Made by a program: the position numbers and the translations under genes | Origin: Planctomycetaceae bacterium | GTDB taxonomy: Bacteria; Planctomycetota; Planctomycetia; Planctomycetales; Planctomycetaceae | DNA: 37,598 bases | NCBI GenBank assembly: GCA_028284885.1 | Contig: JANQQW010000048.1 | Span: 1 to 37,598 of the forward strand | Reading direction: 5' to 3' | Shown here: positions 26,974 through 36,053 of the stretch, one piece after another | Layout of the letters: every line of letters starts with the position of its first letter | How positions within the stretch are numbered: position 1 is the stretch's first letter | The notes under the pieces: generated by a model | The model's database searches: none | The model's input: only the letters and a program-made list of their open reading frames with translations | Told to the model about the DNA's origin: nothing

Positions 26974-27699
26974 TCAAACTAGCTCCTGCTGAATACGCGG
27001 CATCTCGTCCCAAGTCCGCCCGTCCAACTCCCGCCCCGTCCGCTTCTTGTTCACGCCGCCCCACTGCTTGAAGAAGAAGGGAACGTCGGCTGCGCGGCAT
27101 TGATCGCGGATTGACAGCACCCAATCCTCTTCCATCGGCCGGGCACCGGGGCCGGACTCGCCGCCGACGATGACCCAGTGGATGCCGTCGAGCGGTAGGT
27201 CCTCGATTGGGCCGATCAGCGGCTCGACGGAGAGGAAGCGGACGGCCGCCGGGACGGTGCGAAGTTCGTCGATCCGCGAGACGTAGTCAGCGTTCTCGAC
27301 GCTGACCCCCATCCAGACGTTGTCCGGCCACTCCAGCACCGGGGCGAGCTGGGCGAGTCGTGTGGCCCGCTTGGTGAGCACCCGGAACGTGTGCTGCGGA
27401 CAGCGCTTCATCACGTCGAAGCACTGCGTGATGAAGTCGGGCGGGACGCTCTGGTGGAACAGGTCACTCATCGAGTTGACGAAGATGACCCGCGGCTTCC
27501 GCCAGCGGAGGGGGGCCTCGACGACGTCCGGTTGCAACGTGACGCGGAAGCCGTCGCGGTACCGCTCCTGTCCCATCGCCTTGAGGCGTTTCGCCATCCT
27601 CTCGGCGTAGCAGAACTTGCAACCGGGGCTGATCTTCGTGCAGCCGGTCACCGGGTTCCAGGTTGCCTCGGTCCACTCGATCGACGAGTTCTGTGCCAT
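26974..27699 (-). CDS. Three-Cys-motif protein, phage Gp37/Gp68 (DUF5131) family
   Basis: A 241-residue protein beginning [20 protein letters not shown] with cysteines C20, C27 and C30 (C-x6-C-x2-C), the family signature, followed by [39 protein letters not shown] and [14 protein letters not shown] are further conserved blocks. The fold is related to radical SAM proteins, although the cysteine spacing differs from the usual Cx3Cx2C. It is paired with tcmP, as commonly found in phages and mobile islands. The activity is not established; a nucleic-acid or nucleotide modification role has been suggested from context. ATG at 27699 matches the family start. Confidence 0.85.
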   Translation of the reverse strand: MAQNSSIEWTEATWNPVTGCTKISPGCKFCYAERMAKRLKAMGQERYRDGFRVTLQPDVVEAPLRWRKPRVIFVNSMSDLFHQSVPPDFITQCFDVMKRCPQHTFRVLTKRATRLAQLAPVLEWPDNVWMGVSVENADYVSRIDELRTVPAAVRFLSVEPLIGPIEDLPLDGIHWVIVGGESGPGARPMEEDWVLSIRDQCRAADVPFFFKQWGGVNKKRTGRELDGRTWDEMPRIQQELV

Positions 27700-27853
27700 G
27701 TCGCGATTCCCTTCGTTGGAGACCATCCGTGGTCCGTGCGAGGCCGCGGCTCGTTCGGGGCGAACGACAACCAGAAGTGTACTTGCGTATCGTCGGCTTC
27801 GCAAAGGGAATCTAGCAGAGATCACAGGCGGCGCTGAGTCCGCCTCGCGGCGA

Positions 27854-29965
27854 TCAGTGGTCCTCCTCCGCCTCCTGCTTCGCGGCGGCGACGATCTTCT
27901 GTTGTTCGTTGGGCGGGACCATGTCGTAGTGGCTGAACTCCATGGTGAAGGAGCCGGTGCCGCCGGAGAGACTGGAGAGGCTGCGGTTGTAGGTCATCAC
28001 CTCGGCGAGCGGGGCCTTCGCGCGGACGATGGTGAAGCCGCCGGGGGCCTCGTCCATCCCCTCCATGCGGCCGCGGCGGGTGTTGAGGTCGCTCGTCACG
28101 TCGCCGATGTGGTCGGCCGGAACCGTGATCAGCATGTCGACGACGGGCTCCAGCAGCGTCGGCTTGCACGACTGGGCGACGTCCCGGAAGCAGATGCTGG
28201 CCGCCATCTTGAAGGCGGTCTCGTTCGAGTCGACCGGGTGGTCCTTCCCGAAGAAGAGCGCGACGGCGACGTCCTGCACCTGGTACCCGGCCAGCACGCC
28301 CCGCTCCATCCGCTCGCGAACGCCCTTCTCCACGGCCGGGATGAACTGGTTGGGGACCGACCCGCCGGAGACGCAGTCGAGGAAGGCGAAGTTCAGGTCC
28401 GAGTCGTAGTGGTACTCGCGGAGCCCCTCGAAGTTGTCGCGGGTGAAGTACTCCTCGGGGTGGATGTCGTGCGGGAGCGGGAACAGCCGGAGGTGAACCT
28501 CGGCGAACTGCCCGCTGCCGCCGGACTGCTTCTTGTGCCGGTAGCTCCCCTCGCCGTTCGCGTTGACCGTCTCTCGGTACGGGACCTTTGGCTGGTGGGT
28601 GACGACCTCGACATGGTCCCGGTCGGCGAGCTTCTCCTGCACGATCTTGAGGTGCAGCTCGCTCATGCCCTGCATGACCATCTCCTTGGTCTGCGGGTCG
28701 CGGTAGACCGTGAAGGTGGGGTCCTCCTCGACGACCTTCTGCAGGGCGCCGGAGATCTTCGTCTGGTCCGCCCGGCTCTTCGGCTCGACGGCGAGCCCCA
28801 CCATCGGCGTCGGGAAGTCGATCGTCGAGAGCGTGAGGTCGGTCCCGCTGCGGAGCGTGTTGCCGGTGTGCAGTTCCTCCATCTTGACGAGCGCGACGAT
28901 GTCGCCCGGCCCGGCCTCGTCCACCTGCTCCTGCTCGCCCCCTTGCACGTCGAGCAGTTGGCCGATCTTGACCGGCTTGTCGGAGCCCGTGCTCTCGACC
29001 TGCGAGTCCTTCTTCAGCGTGCCGGAGTAGACGCGGACGTAGCTCATCTTGGCGACGAACGGGTCGATGCGGGTCTTGAAGACCTGGGCGACGAGCGGGC
29101 CGCTCGGGTCGGGGTCGATCGTCGTCTCCTCGCCGCTATCCGTGGAGGCGGTCCGGGTGACGGCGGTCGGCGGCGGGGCGTAGTCGGCGAGGGCCTGGGC
29201 GAACTCCTCGACGCCCCCACCCGTCTTCGCGCTGGCGAACAGGATGGGGATCAGCGTGCCGGCCGCGATCGCCTTGCAGGCCCCGGCCCGCAGTTCCTCG
29301 GCGGAGAGCTCCTCCCCCTCGAGGTACTTCATCATGAGCTGCTCGTCGGACTCGGCGATGGCGTCGAGCAGGGCGGAGTTGGCGTCGGCGACACTGGTGG
29401 GAACGCCCGAGGGGAGCTTGCTCGGTACGGTCAGCGTGCTGACGACGCCGTCGAAGGCGGGGCCGATGCCGATCGGGAGGTTCAGTGGCACGCAGCCCTG
29501 TCCGAAGGTCTCCTGCAGATAGCCCAGCAGCCGCTCGAACTCGATGTTCTCCTGGTCGACCTTGTCGACGAGGACGATGCGGGCGAGGCCCCGTTCGCCG
29601 GCGAGCTGGAAGGTGCGGTGCGTGTTGACCTCGATGCCGGCGGCCGCGTTGATGACGACGACGGCCGTCTCGACGGCGCGGAGGGCGCCGATGACCTGGC
29701 CGATGAAGTCGGGGTAGCCGGGCGTGTCGACGAGGTTGATCCGTTTGCCGTCGTGGACGAAGTGGCAGACGTGTGCGGTGAGGGTGTGCTTGTGGTGCTT
29801 CTCCTCCTCGTCGACGTCGAGGAGGCTGGTGCCGTCCTCGACGGAGCCGGCCCGCTTGGCGACTCCCTCCTTGTAGAGCACGTAGTCGGCGAGGGAGGTC
29901 TTCCCGCTGGCCCCGTGCCCGACGAGTGCCACGTTGCGGATGTCCGAGACGGCGTGCTTGGCCAT
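27854..29965 (-). CDS. Elongation factor G-like GTPase (EF-G2/FusA2 type)
   Basis: A 703-residue protein with the full EF-G domain order. The P-loop is GHGASGKT (16-23), G3 is DTPGY (80-84), and then come domains II-V, with [21 protein letters not shown] and [18 protein letters not shown] near the C-terminus. Three positions differ from canonical EF-G: the P-loop lacks the HxDAGKT form, the catalytic histidine after DTPG is tyrosine (Y84), and G4 reads DKVD (134-137) instead of NKxD. These changes match the EF-G-like paralogue group rather than the housekeeping translocase, so a ribosome-related but non-essential role is likely. The ATG at 29965 is preceded by CAGGAG. Confidence 0.88.
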   Translation of the reverse strand: MAKHAVSDIRNVALVGHGASGKTSLADYVLYKEGVAKRAGSVEDGTSLLDVDEEEKHHKHTLTAHVCHFVHDGKRINLVDTPGYPDFIGQVIGALRAVETAVVVINAAAGIEVNTHRTFQLAGERGLARIVLVDKVDQENIEFERLLGYLQETFGQGCVPLNLPIGIGPAFDGVVSTLTVPSKLPSGVPTSVADANSALLDAIAESDEQLMMKYLEGEELSAEELRAGACKAIAAGTLIPILFASAKTGGGVEEFAQALADYAPPPTAVTRTASTDSGEETTIDPDPSGPLVAQVFKTRIDPFVAKMSYVRVYSGTLKKDSQVESTGSDKPVKIGQLLDVQGGEQEQVDEAGPGDIVALVKMEELHTGNTLRSGTDLTLSTIDFPTPMVGLAVEPKSRADQTKISGALQKVVEEDPTFTVYRDPQTKEMVMQGMSELHLKIVQEKLADRDHVEVVTHQPKVPYRETVNANGEGSYRHKKQSGGSGQFAEVHLRLFPLPHDIHPEEYFTRDNFEGLREYHYDSDLNFAFLDCVSGGSVPNQFIPAVEKGVRERMERGVLAGYQVQDVAVALFFGKDHPVDSNETAFKMAASICFRDVAQSCKPTLLEPVVDMLITVPADHIGDVTSDLNTRRGRMEGMDEAPGGFTIVRAKAPLAEVMTYNRSLSSLSGGTGSFTMEFSHYDMVPPNEQQKIVAAAKQEAEEDH

Positions 29966-30171
29966 GCTTGCTCCTGATGTCGATCGTCGTCGTCGACGCG
30001 ACGTGACGGGAGCCGGCCAAGTGAGCCGGGGCCCGCCGCGAGGCGCGACCCGTGGACCGCCGCGAACGGGCGGGGATGTTGAGAACATCCGATCGTATTC
30101 GAAACCCCTCGCACCCGCCACCGGCGCGGGTTCAGCGCGGTCGTCCGAACTCCGGTGTCGATCTCAGTCGG

Positions 30172-30222
30172 CCCCAGAGGTCCCCTCGCCCCCTCTGGGG
30201 GAGAGGGTTAGGGAGAGGGGGC
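30172..30222. repeat. REP-like dispersed repeat with two exclusive hairpins
   Basis: CCCCAGAGG (30172-30180) can pair with CCTCTGGGG (30192-30200), or GCCCCCTCT (30188-30196) can pair with AGAGGGGGC (30214-30222); the two cannot form together. The CCCTCTCCC/GGGAGAGGG words are of a type often scattered in intergenic regions of GC-rich bacteria. It lies in the 387-base gap between the EF-G-like and VanZ genes, where no other feature is seen. Confidence 0.6.
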
Positions 30223-30352
30223 CGCAGTCTGGCGGCCTTCCCACTTCGACACGCAACCAGCCGCTCAACCCCGCTCCGCCGTGGAGAAGGAGCAGCCGCC
30301 CGTCTGGTTCACTCCTCGTGACTTCGCCGCACCACTGCGAATACTCCCGGCG

Positions 30353-30784
30353 TCAGCGTTCGGCGTCCGGTTGGAGCGGCAGGATTGCGTTCCCGACCGT
30401 GGCGACGCCGAGTCCGAGACCGCTGCCCAACACGTCCGCCACCCAGTCCCAGAAGTCGGCCGTGCGGCCGACGCCGATCTGCAGGAGTTCGTCGGCGACG
30501 GCGTACGTCACGAGTATCGTCAGCACGACGGCCGCCGTACGGGCCGTGGACCAGTTGCAGGTGAACAGCCACGTGCTCAACAGGAACGCGAGGCCCGCGT
30601 ACGCGAGGAAGTGGACCACCTTGTCGAGGTGGTTCGGCCCGAGGTCCGGTACGTCCTTCGGCGGCAGGTGCGTCCCGATGAAGAGGGCGATCCAGTAGAC
30701 GATCAGCACGCCCAGCAGCACGCGACGAACGAACGTCGTCCGCCGCGAGATCGCCTCGTCGTCGGTCTCGCCGCCGGCGTTCAT
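30353..30784 (-). CDS. VanZ family membrane protein
   Basis: A 143-residue inner-membrane protein with four hydrophobic segments. GTHLPPKDVPDLGPNHLDKVVHFLAYAGLAF is the region that marks VanZ proteins (an extracellular loop with DK-HF-Y). DELLQIGVGRTADFWDWVADVLGSGLG matches the E-x-x-Q...R..D..D motif. The first family member raises teicoplanin resistance in enterococci, but most relatives, including this one, have no known role and should not be called resistance genes. Its start overlaps the stop of the aminotransferase gene by four bases (ATGA), so it is translationally coupled to it. Confidence 0.87.
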   Translation of the reverse strand: MNAGGETDDEAISRRTTFVRRVLLGVLIVYWIALFIGTHLPPKDVPDLGPNHLDKVVHFLAYAGLAFLLSTWLFTCNWSTARTAAVVLTILVTYAVADELLQIGVGRTADFWDWVADVLGSGLGLGVATVGNAILPLQPDAER

Positions 30785-32049
30785 GCTTCCACCGGGTAGG
30801 GCTGCTCGAGCCGGTACTGGGGGTGCGAGTCGAGGTACGCGGCGATGCGGTCGGTGCGGTCGATGGCGACCGGCAGGAAGTCGAGGGCCTGCTGCAGCCG
30901 GTCGTTCGGCTCGGCACAGCTGAACCGCAGGAAGCCGTGGCCGGCGTCGCCGAAGCACTCGCCCCCCAGGCAGGCGACGCCGAACTCGTCGTCCGCCCCT
31001 TCCAGCAGGTAGAGCGCGAGGCCGTGGCTGGTGATGCCGAGCCGGTTGCAGACCGGGGCGACGTTGGGGAAGACGTAGAACGTGGCCGTCGGGTCGAGGG
31101 TCTGGAAGCCGTCGATCGCGTTGAGGCCCGCCGTCAGGAGCTCGACCTTCTCGCGGAACTTCTGCATCGTCTCGTTCCGCTCGGTGTCGTCCCGTTCGAG
31201 GGCGGCCGCCCCGGCGAGTTGGACGAGCGTGGGCGTGCAGCTGAGGGTCGTGTTGATCATCTTGCCGATGGCGTCGGCGATCGGCTCGGCCGTCACCGCG
31301 AACCCGAGCCGCCAGCCGCTCATGCTGTACGACTTGCTGAAGGTGTAGGCGGCGACCGCCTGGTCCATCATGCCGGGCTGGGCGAGGATGCTGTGGTGCC
31401 GACCCCGCCAGACCATGTGACAGTACGGCTCGTCGCTGAAGACGGCGACGTTCTTGCCGCGGACGAGGTCGGCGATGCCGGCGAGGTCCTCCTCCGTCGT
31501 CACGCCGCCGGTCGGGTTCTGCGGCGAGTTCAGGAAGATCGCCCGCGGGCTGTCGTCCTCGGCGAGGAACGTCTCGATCTCGGCGAGGTCCGGCCGGAAC
31601 TGGTTCTCGAACCGCAGCGGCGAGAAGACCGGTCGGGCACTCCGCCGCAGGATGTTCGGCACGTACGTGGGGAAGTACGGGCTGAAGACGAGGACGCCGT
31701 CGCCCGGGTTCAGGAAGGCCTCGCAGAAGAACTGTTCGAAGATCTTCGCTCCCGGCCCGGCGACCACGTTCGCTGCCTCGGCCGGGATGCCGAACTCCCG
31801 CTTCACGAAGCTCGCGGCCGCCTCGCGGAACGGCGGGATGCCGGGCGAGGGGCAGTAGTGCGACTGGTTCTCCTCGATCGCCTGAATGCCGGTCGCCTTG
31901 GCGGAGGCGGTGCTGTCGAAGGGGCTGTCGCCGATCTCGAGCTCGACGACGTCCTTCCCGGCCGCCTTGAGCTTCTTCGCGACCGCGAGCACCGTGAAAG
32001 CGGTCTCGACGGTGAGGGACTGGGCGAACTCACTGAGCGTGGCGGACAC
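30781..32049 (-). CDS. Class I/II pyridoxal-phosphate aminotransferase
   Basis: A 422-residue cytoplasmic fold-type I PLP enzyme. NSPQNPTGG, VFSDEPYCHMVW and FSKSYSMSGWRLGF (which holds the lysine that binds PLP) are the standard motifs, and FLRFSCAEPN contains the arginine that binds the substrate carboxylate. It is similar to aspartate/aromatic aminotransferases; the amino donor cannot be decided. The start is GTG at 32049, about eight bases after GAGG. It forms an operon with vanZ. Confidence 0.9.
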   Translation of the reverse strand: MSATLSEFAQSLTVETAFTVLAVAKKLKAAGKDVVELEIGDSPFDSTASAKATGIQAIEENQSHYCPSPGIPPFREAAASFVKREFGIPAEAANVVAGPGAKIFEQFFCEAFLNPGDGVLVFSPYFPTYVPNILRRSARPVFSPLRFENQFRPDLAEIETFLAEDDSPRAIFLNSPQNPTGGVTTEEDLAGIADLVRGKNVAVFSDEPYCHMVWRGRHHSILAQPGMMDQAVAAYTFSKSYSMSGWRLGFAVTAEPIADAIGKMINTTLSCTPTLVQLAGAAALERDDTERNETMQKFREKVELLTAGLNAIDGFQTLDPTATFYVFPNVAPVCNRLGITSHGLALYLLEGADDEFGVACLGGECFGDAGHGFLRFSCAEPNDRLQQALDFLPVAIDRTDRIAAYLDSHPQYRLEQPYPVEA

Positions 32050-32176
32050 GGCGGAACCTCGGCGTCGGGAGGGTCTTGGGGCGAGCGGACAGTATGGGAA
32101 CGGGGCGTGGGGATGGCAACGTTCGCCACGGTTTCCAACCAACCGAGAAACCCGTTGATCGGTGGACGGGTGCTTG

Positions 32177-32413
32177 CTACTTTCGGTAAATCGTCCACAA
32201 CGCCGCCAGCACAGTGGAGTCCAAATAGGTGAAGTCAGTGTCACGATGCGGTGAGTCAATCGCCAACGGGTCGGCACAAGTTGCAACGTCACTGAAGAAG
32301 ACGCTCTCTTGCCGCGACGCTCTGCGAAATGCCAAGAAGGTCGCCGGCCCCTGACACTTCTCAAGCGAACGGCTAGGAAACACTAGCCAAGCAGGTTGAC
32401 TAGCCACGAGCAC
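32177..32413 (-). CDS. Possible hypothetical protein, 78 aa
   Basis: An open frame with a mixed, protein-like composition (SLEKCQGPATFLAFRRASRQ, ending LDSTVLAALWTIYRK) at the left end of the low-GC island. It has no recognisable domain, membrane segment or signal peptide. It may be a fragment of a larger gene or chance. The 379-base gap between the aminotransferase and the next gene holds nothing else I can support. Confidence 0.3.
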   Translation of the reverse strand: MLVASQPAWLVFPSRSLEKCQGPATFLAFRRASRQESVFFSDVATCADPLAIDSPHRDTDFTYLDSTVLAALWTIYRK

Positions 32414-32428
32414 ATTCCGGACTACCCG

Positions 32429-33286
32429 ATGAACTCAGGTGAACATGACGGCCAACCGCAGACACTGTTCACCGAAGTCGAATCGGCATCGGACGACAGA
32501 CGGCCCGACACGTCTGAATCGAGCGATGACAAACTGCGGACGCTCTCCAAAGTCTGGGACGCTCTTTCAACGTATGAACGTTTCAAGATTCTAGCGCACC
32601 TGTGTGTTCTAAGTGCCGCGGTAGCTGGCGGAGCGTACTGGCTCGCCCAGCTGACGACCGATATGCCTGACCTTTCGGGGCTGCAGCAGGGACTGGACTC
32701 CGTGAAGTCGAGTGGATTGGCCAATACCAAGAGCATCGGCGAGAACAAGAGGAGTGCAGAGTCGCTTAGCAAGAGGGTAACACTGTTGGAAGAGAGGCTA
32801 GAACAAGCCACAACGCTCTACCCCGAGACTGTAGCGACGCATGAGGATGCGGTTACCGACAGAATGACGGTTTCCGAGTATCGCAAGGAGATGGACGACT
32901 TAATTGGTGGGCGCGACGCATCTGATCTGACGCGACAAGAGCAAGTTGAGTTCAACAAGAGGTTTGCCAACCACAAAATCGAATGGACAGCATTTGTAAT
33001 GTCGGCTTCAAAGAATGAGTTTTCCTTGGGGCGCCAGAACTATGTGATCCAGGTGTCGGATGCAAGACCTGACGTTTCAAAACCCACTCGAGCGATCCAC
33101 GCGACAGTTGACTGGGCCTACTTTCAGAGGGGCGGCTGGCTGCAGCAGGTGCAGTCAGAACCTCGTCCTGACGATGACCGCTCTATAGAGCAGCTCCTTG
33201 TGGGGCAACGAATACGGTTCGCGGCAGTGTTTGACGGGCGTGGAGTCCTTTACCGGTTCAAGTTGCTAGAAGTCAATCCCCGATGA
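32429..33286 (+). CDS. Membrane-anchored coiled-coil protein of unknown function
   Basis: A 285-residue protein. Its polar N-terminus (~50 residues, many S, D and E) is followed by one membrane segment (FKILAHLCVLSAAVAGGAYW, about residues 55-77). A coiled coil comes next (about 95-130, ending KRVTLLEERLEQAT). The C-terminal domain with YVIQVSDARPDV and GQRIRFAAVFDGRGVLYRFK reads like a small beta-barrel. It is not recognised as a named family. GC content and codon use (AAA, TTG, GTA, CTA more frequent) differ from the neighbours, pointing to transfer. ATG at 32429 was chosen; a TTG at 32396 is in frame. Confidence 0.65.
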   Translation: MNSGEHDGQPQTLFTEVESASDDRRPDTSESSDDKLRTLSKVWDALSTYERFKILAHLCVLSAAVAGGAYWLAQLTTDMPDLSGLQQGLDSVKSSGLANTKSIGENKRSAESLSKRVTLLEERLEQATTLYPETVATHEDAVTDRMTVSEYRKEMDDLIGGRDASDLTRQEQVEFNKRFANHKIEWTAFVMSASKNEFSLGRQNYVIQVSDARPDVSKPTRAIHATVDWAYFQRGGWLQQVQSEPRPDDDRSIEQLLVGQRIRFAAVFDGRGVLYRFKLLEVNPR

Positions 33287-33486
33287 GCTAGGGGATGGCA
33301 GTTGTTGGCCAGCAGTTGCGTGAACGGAGTGACGATTCGCGCCGAGTGCGAGTCCGTTGTCACCCGTCGCCAGCCGGGGCGCTCGGAGGTATGTGCAGAG
33401 TAAGCACTAGAGCCCCCCGACTGAGTCCGACGCACATGGTTCGCGGGAGATGCCGGCTTCGCTGAGCCGTAGTCGGCAAGAGCGTA

Positions 33487-33560
33487 CTAATCCTCGAACA
33501 CAGGCAGTCCCGTGAAGCGGACGACGCGGCCGGCGAACTCGCGGGCGGATGTGGCGTATT
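33487..33560 (-). pseudogene. Remnant of a paralogue of the 34182 membrane protein (C-terminus only)
   Basis: The minus strand encodes TSAREFAGRVVRFTGLPVFE then D and a stop, which is nearly the C-terminus of the gene at 34182-34688 (TSAREFAGSVVRFTGLPVVQ, then E). Upstream of this tail the similarity ends abruptly at the low-GC gene that starts at 33549. It is best explained as the surviving 3' end of a former neighbouring paralogue. Confidence 0.75.
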
Positions 33561-34070
33561 GTTCACGATGACTTTCGGACGCTATTCGGAAGAGATCCGA
33601 ATGGACACTGGTTTGGGCACAAGACTATCCGCTTGCTCCACATGACTCCCCGCCGATTCGCCACTGCAATGAAGGAAGCCGGATTCGAGAAGGAGTCTGT
33701 TTCGTCAGAGCCCCGTTTTCGCATCGAGTACGACGGGCTCTTCCGATACGTTGCGCGAACCTCTGTTCGTGGCGCTGCATGGCGACTGCACATGGCAATC
33801 GGCGATGTTCCGGCAGAATGGCCAACGCTCGACCTGAATCCAACATCTGCTTGGGTCGAAGCAGAGTCACCGTGGTTTGAGTACGTTACTGACCTCGATC
33901 CAAGTGATCCCGAAGATGCTCAATTCGATTCACGCGAGACGGCTTTGCAGAAGTGCCACGACTGGTTGCTCTCAACTGGAATGCTCTGGCTGATTGGCGA
34001 TGCAGATCTCACCGATCACGAGTGGCGAACAGAGCACAGCATTGTGGTCAAGCGCTGTGGTTCCCGCTGA
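33549..34070 (+). CDS. Hypothetical protein in the low-GC island, possibly truncated
   Basis: A 173-residue soluble protein with no signal peptide. HMTPRRFATAMKEAGFEKES and WVEAESPWFEYVTDLDP with a helical C-terminus (KCHDWLLSTGMLWLIG) are reminiscent of DUF4304-type proteins, but I cannot confirm this. The ATG at 33549 lies inside the paralogue remnant on the other strand, so the true N-terminus may have been lost in the rearrangement. Codon use is unlike the GC-rich neighbours. Confidence 0.5.
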   Translation: MWRIVHDDFRTLFGRDPNGHWFGHKTIRLLHMTPRRFATAMKEAGFEKESVSSEPRFRIEYDGLFRYVARTSVRGAAWRLHMAIGDVPAEWPTLDLNPTSAWVEAESPWFEYVTDLDPSDPEDAQFDSRETALQKCHDWLLSTGMLWLIGDADLTDHEWRTEHSIVVKRCGSR

Positions 34071-34181
34071 ACCCCGCCGTCGTCCGGGGTGGATTCCACT
34101 CGTGCCCGCAGTCGCTGAACACGCTGCGATGGACTGGGGCGAGGGCCAAGTCTCTGCGAGACCGAGTCGATCGGCGGGGCA

Positions 34182-34688
34182 CTACTCCTGCACAACCGGC
34201 AGGCCCGTGAAGCGGACGACGCTGCCGGCGAACTCGCGGGCGGACGTGGCGTCGCCGTACTCGCCCAGGTAGGCGACGCGGACGCGTTCGTTCGTCATGC
34301 CGACGAGGTGGACGGAGTACCGGGGCACGTGGCTCCCCGACGAGGAGGTCGGCGTCGAGCCCGCACGCACGGCGACGGCTTGGAACGCGTCGAGCGGGGT
34401 GGACGTCGATCGCCAGAGGCCGAAGACGGACCAGCCGGTCCGCACGCGGTTCGACTTCCGGTCGATCAGGGCCGTGTAGCCCATTGAGAAGACGGCCGCG
34501 CCCAGGACGACGGAACCGACGCCCAGCACTCCGAGCACGGCCGCCGGCTCTCCCTCGACGACGGTCGCGCCGTACAGCGCCAACCCGCCGAGACCGCCGC
34601 AGAGCACGAGACAGAACCAGCCCAGCCACGAGGAACCGTGGACCACGGCGAACGTGTCGTCCCCCTCGATGACGCGGGTGAAGCTCAC
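34182..34688 (-). CDS. Two-helix membrane protein of unknown function
   Basis: A 168-residue protein with two membrane segments close together (about residues 20-42 and 50-70, FCLVLCGGLGGLALYG and VLGVGSVVLGAAVFSM), followed by a soluble domain with ALIDRKSNRVRTGWSVFGLW and a polar tail. Family not recognised. The GTG at 34688 overlaps the TGA of the sulfatase gene (GTGA), which indicates coupling; an ATG at 34715 is in the same frame. A paralogue tail survives at 33487-33560. Confidence 0.68.
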   Translation of the reverse strand: MSFTRVIEGDDTFAVVHGSSWLGWFCLVLCGGLGGLALYGATVVEGEPAAVLGVLGVGSVVLGAAVFSMGYTALIDRKSNRVRTGWSVFGLWRSTSTPLDAFQAVAVRAGSTPTSSSGSHVPRYSVHLVGMTNERVRVAYLGEYGDATSAREFAGSVVRFTGLPVVQE

Positions 34689-36004
34689 GACTCGGCCGCG
34701 ACCGGGGTCCACCACGCGTCGAGCTTCTTCCGCAGCTTCTCGACCGCCTCGGGATGCTCCTCGGCGAGGTCCTTCGTCTCGTGCGGGTCGTCGGCGAGGT
34801 TGAAGAGTTCGACGGCCGCCTTCGGCTCACGCCCCGGGTGCGGCACGATCAGCTTCCAGTCGCCGTCGATCACCCAGCGGAACCGCAGGCTGGCGACCGG
34901 GTCGGTCATGTGCTGGATGTCGTGCTCGAGGATCTCGCCGAAGGTCGCCTCGCGGGCAGCGACCGCCTTCGCGTCGAGCAGGTCGATGCCCGTCATCCGA
35001 TCGGGGACTGGCAGGCCGACGGCCGACAGCACGGTCGGGGCGATGTCGATCGAGTTGGCGAGGTGCGTGGTGTCCATCTTCGGTTCCACGTGCCCTGGCC
35101 AGCGGACCATGATGGGCGTGCGGATGCCCCCCTCGTACTGCGACCGCTTCGACCGCGGGGCGTACCGCGACGCGTTCGGCTGGTTGATCCAGCCGTTGTC
35201 GGTCACGTAGACGACGATCGTGTTCTCGGTCAGCTTCCGCTCGTCGAGCAGATCGAGCAGTTCACCGCAGGTCTCGTCGAACCACTCGCACATGGCCCAG
35301 TACTTGGCCATCGGCAGGCTGTCCGTCTTCTTCCGGTACTTGTCGAGCAGCCGCTTCGGCGGGGTGTGCGGCGTGTGCGGGAGGAACGGCGCGTACCACA
35401 GCAGGAACGGCTTCTCCTCTTCGAGGGCGTGGTCCACGAACTCCTCGATCGGCTGCAGCCCCTGCCGGCCGATGACGAGCCCCTTGTCGCCGTGCCGGCC
35501 CCCCTTGGTGCGGTCGCCGTGCGTCATGCCGTGGGTGAAGCCGCCGCGGGTGAAGTTCCCCTCCCACCACTTGCCGGACTGGTGGCTGAGGTAGCCCTTC
35601 GCCTTCAGGAGTTCGGGCAGCCGGGGGTCGTCGTCGATCTGCTTCAGGTACTCGATCCGCCTAGGAAGGTACTTCGGCGACCGTTTGCCCCCTTCGAGGT
35701 CGTGGTGCGGCGGGTCGTTGCCGACGACGCCGTGCTCGTGCGGGTAGAGGCCGGTGAGGATCGTCACCAGCGACGGCCGGCAGAGGCTGTCCGGCACGTA
35801 GCCGCGGGTGAAGGTGAGCGACTCCTTGGCGAGTCGGTCGAGCCGGGGCGTCTCGATCTGCTCGTGCCCCATGAACGAGTAGTCGCCCCACGCCTGGTCG
35901 TCCGAGATGATGAGGACGACGTTCGGCGGAGCGTCGGCGGCGTTGGCGAGGGGGGCGGCAACGAGCGGGAGGAGCAGGATCGCCGAGGAGAAGACGGACT
36001 TCAC
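34685..36004 (-). CDS. Secreted sulfatase
   Basis: A 439-residue exported enzyme of the arylsulfatase/alkaline phosphatase superfamily that removes sulfate esters, probably from polysaccharides. The signal peptide is FSSAILLLPLVAAPLANA. The metal site is ISDDQAWGD (residues 33-41). The active-site segment SLCRPSLVTILTGLYPHEHG puts the formylglycine precursor at C75, but residue 79 is leucine where the consensus C-x-P-S-R has arginine. PFLLWYAPFLPHTPH and IVVYVTDNGW are further sulfatase blocks. It lies 49 bases after the second sulfatase, in the same operon, and a formylglycine-generating enzyme is not in the window. Confidence 0.92.
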   Translation of the reverse strand: MKSVFSSAILLLPLVAAPLANAADAPPNVVLIISDDQAWGDYSFMGHEQIETPRLDRLAKESLTFTRGYVPDSLCRPSLVTILTGLYPHEHGVVGNDPPHHDLEGGKRSPKYLPRRIEYLKQIDDDPRLPELLKAKGYLSHQSGKWWEGNFTRGGFTHGMTHGDRTKGGRHGDKGLVIGRQGLQPIEEFVDHALEEEKPFLLWYAPFLPHTPHTPPKRLLDKYRKKTDSLPMAKYWAMCEWFDETCGELLDLLDERKLTENTIVVYVTDNGWINQPNASRYAPRSKRSQYEGGIRTPIMVRWPGHVEPKMDTTHLANSIDIAPTVLSAVGLPVPDRMTGIDLLDAKAVAAREATFGEILEHDIQHMTDPVASLRFRWVIDGDWKLIVPHPGREPKAAVELFNLADDPHETKDLAEEHPEAVEKLRKKLDAWWTPVAAES

Positions 36005-36053
36005 TGGGGACTCCGTGGTGAGGTTCTACTGGTGAGTTCTCAATGATGGCGGA

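Noticed and set aside
30353-30784. VanZ as an antibiotic-resistance gene
   Set aside because: Only the membrane domain family is shared; no van operon or ligand is present.
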